From contig JAHBSZ010000001.1 in assembly GCA_019638845.1 (NCBI GenBank), forward strand, positions 186,001 to 250,000: a DNA stretch of 64,000 nt, in the 5' to 3' direction. The DNA comes from Salinibacterium sp. (lineage in GTDB: Bacteria > Actinomycetota > Actinomycetes > Actinomycetales > Microbacteriaceae). Of this stretch, positions 62,701 through 64,000 are shown one piece after another (position 1 is the first letter of the stretch; the number at the start of each line of letters is the position of its first letter). The notes under the pieces are model-generated. The model saw nothing but the letters and a program-made list of their open reading frames with translations, searched no databases and was not told the DNA's origin. The translations under genes were made by a program, and so were the position numbers.

Positions 62701-64000
62701 CTACATCCTCTCGGGTGCGCTCACTCCCAGAAGTCCGAGGCTGTTGCGGAGCACCTGCCCGACCGCGTTATTGAGCCAAAGGCGCGTGCGGTGCAGGTCT
62801 GTGACATCCTCATCGCCCAGCGGGGTGACGCGGCAATTGTCGTACCACCGGTGGTAGGCCCCGGCTAGTTCCTCACTATAGCGAGCAACCCGATGGGGCT
62901 CGCGGAGCTCCGCTGCTTGCCGAATCACCCGAGGAAATTCGGCGAGGATGCCCAGCAGGATGCTCTCGCTCTCATGCGACAACAACCCCGCGTCAAACGC
63001 CGAGGTGTCCACCCCGGACGCAGCCGCGTTGCGCGCGACGGAGTTGGTGCGAGCGTGGGCGTACTGCACGTAGAAGACGGGATTGTCGTTGGTGCGTTTG
63101 CCCCACAAGTTGAGGTCGATGTCCACCTGAGAGTCGATCGAGCTGCGTACCAAGGCGTAGCGCCCGGCGTCTACTCCGACCGCCTCGACGAGGTCTTCGA
63201 GGGTTACGACGGTTCCCGCGCGCTTCGACATGCGCACCGGTTCGCCATCTCGAACGAGGTTTACGAGCTGCCCGATGAGAATCTCGAGGTTGACATAGGG
63301 GACGTCACCGAAAGCCTTGGTCATCGCCATGAGCCTGCGCACGTAGCCGTGGTGGTCAGCGCCGAGCATGATGAGGTTGCGCTCGAAGCCACGCTCCCGC
63401 TTGTTCAGGTAGTACGCGAGGTCACCGGAGATGTAGCCAGCCTCGCCGTCCGACTTGATGACGACCCGATCCTTGTCGTCGTCGTAGTCGGTCGAGCGGA
63501 ACCAGGTTGCGCCGTCCGCCTCATAGATCGCGCCGAGATCACGCAGCCGTGTGATGGCCTTCTCGACGGCGCCTGACTCGTGCAGTTCGTTTTCGTGAAA
63601 GTAGACATCGAACCGAACGCCGAACTCGTGGAGTGCGGCCTTGATATCGCCGAACATGAGCTCGACGCCGTTGGCGCGGAACACTTCCTGCTGCTCATCG
63701 CGCGGGATGCGCGAAAGGTTGCCTGGATAGAGGTTGATGACCCGTGCCGCGATATCGGAGATGTACGCGCCACCGTAGCCATCCTCCGGTGCGGGCTCAC
63801 CCAGATAACTCGCGAGCAAGCTGCGCGCGAATCTGTCGATCTGTGCGCCATGGTCATTGAAGTAGTACTCACGCGTGACGATGCCACCCTGCGCTTCGAA
63901 GATGCGCGCGAGGCTGTCACCCACCGCCGCCCACCGAACGCCACCGATGTGGATCGGCCCGGTCGGGTTTGCGGAGACGAACTCGAGGTTAATCGTGACG
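62701..64000 (-). CDS. argS: Arginyl-tRNA synthetase (5' partial)
   Basis: About 433 C-terminal residues are in the window; the start lies beyond the right edge. The class I signature appears as [11 protein letters not shown], the HIGH motif with its last His replaced by Gly, a form I recall in actinobacterial ArgS; the second motif is [10 protein letters not shown]. The tail has the DALR anticodon-binding domain ([20 protein letters not shown]). It charges tRNA-Arg and is the first gene of the argS-DUF2993-lysA-hom-thrB block. The frame stays open to base 64000. Confidence 0.95.
   Translation of the reverse strand, partial: VTINLEFVSANPTGPIHIGGVRWAAVGDSLARIFEAQGGIVTREYYFNDHGAQIDRFARSLLASYLGEPAPEDGYGGAYISDIAARVINLYPGNLSRIPRDEQQEVFRANGVELMFGDIKAALHEFGVRFDVYFHENELHESGAVEKAITRLRDLGAIYEADGATWFRSTDYDDDKDRVVIKSDGEAGYISGDLAYYLNKRERGFERNLIMLGADHHGYVRRLMAMTKAFGDVPYVNLEILIGQLVNLVRDGEPVRMSKRAGTVVTLEDLVEAVGVDAGRYALVRSSIDSQVDIDLNLWGKRTNDNPVFYVQYAHARTNSVARNAAASGVDTSAFDAGLLSHESESILLGILAEFPRVIRQAAELREPHRVARYSEELAGAYHRWYDNCRVTPLGDEDVTDLHRTRLWLNNAVGQVLRNSLGLLGVSAPERM

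Overview
The window is GC-rich DNA with very dense coding, many GTG starts and 4-nt GTGA/ATGA gene overlaps. It carries the conserved actinobacterial order argS-(DUF2993)-lysA-hom-thrB-rho-prfA-prmC followed by sua5-wecA-atpI-atpBEFHAGDC. Protein style and gene order suggest an actinobacterium, most likely of the family Microbacteriaceae; that placement is inferred from reading, not from a tree. No rRNA, convincing tRNA, CRISPR array, insertion sequence or phage gene was seen. No stretch longer than about 250 bases lacks a gene. Both edges cut genes: a Gfo/Idh/MocA dehydrogenase on the left and argS on the right.

Left region (1-5.2 kb, + strand): a tightly coupled catabolic operon of a MocA-type dehydrogenase, a CitE/Mcl-like CoA-ester lyase, a mesaconyl-CoA hydratase (Mch)-like protein, a CaiB/BaiF CoA-transferase and an L-fucose/L-arabinose isomerase-like protein. 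It looks like a route that activates a C5/C6 acid as a CoA ester, hydrates it and cleaves it. Convergent to it (5.2-12.6 kb, - strand) lie an uncharacterised protein with a nucleotidyltransferase-like motif, a DEDDh exonuclease, a class III aminotransferase and a potDABC-type polyamine ABC importer.

Central region (12.9-30.2 kb, - strand): nine co-directional genes that look like one phospho-regulated envelope system. In transcription order they are an FHA protein, a PP2C phosphatase, a membrane Ser/Thr kinase with an FN3 ectodomain, a 1962-residue membrane-anchored Ig-like/FN3 giant, a MoxR ATPase, a DUF58 protein, a polytopic transglutaminase-fold protein that has lost its catalytic Cys and His, a zinc-ribbon/FHA protein and an FtsK/EccC-like ATPase. 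No WXG100 substrate is present. This block splits the polyamine importer from polyamine-catabolic genes (aldehyde dehydrogenase, Lrp regulator, aminotransferase, FAD amine oxidase; 30.2-35.0 kb), and is the best candidate for an undescribed system here.

Right half: a membrane HExxH protein, a heterodimeric ABC exporter, an aldo/keto reductase, two alkylation-repair genes (ogt, tag), yaaA, a small P-loop kinase, the complete F1Fo ATP synthase operon (atpB apparently starting at CTG), wecA and sua5, two tandem HAD phosphatases, then translation termination (prmC, prfA), rho and the threonine/lysine genes up to argS. Several genes have a TANNNT-like -10 hexamer 6-7 nt before the start codon, suggesting leaderless mRNAs. 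A 28-bp inverted repeat sits on the lrp promoter, and a 16-bp tandem repeat lies between sua5 and the HAD genes.
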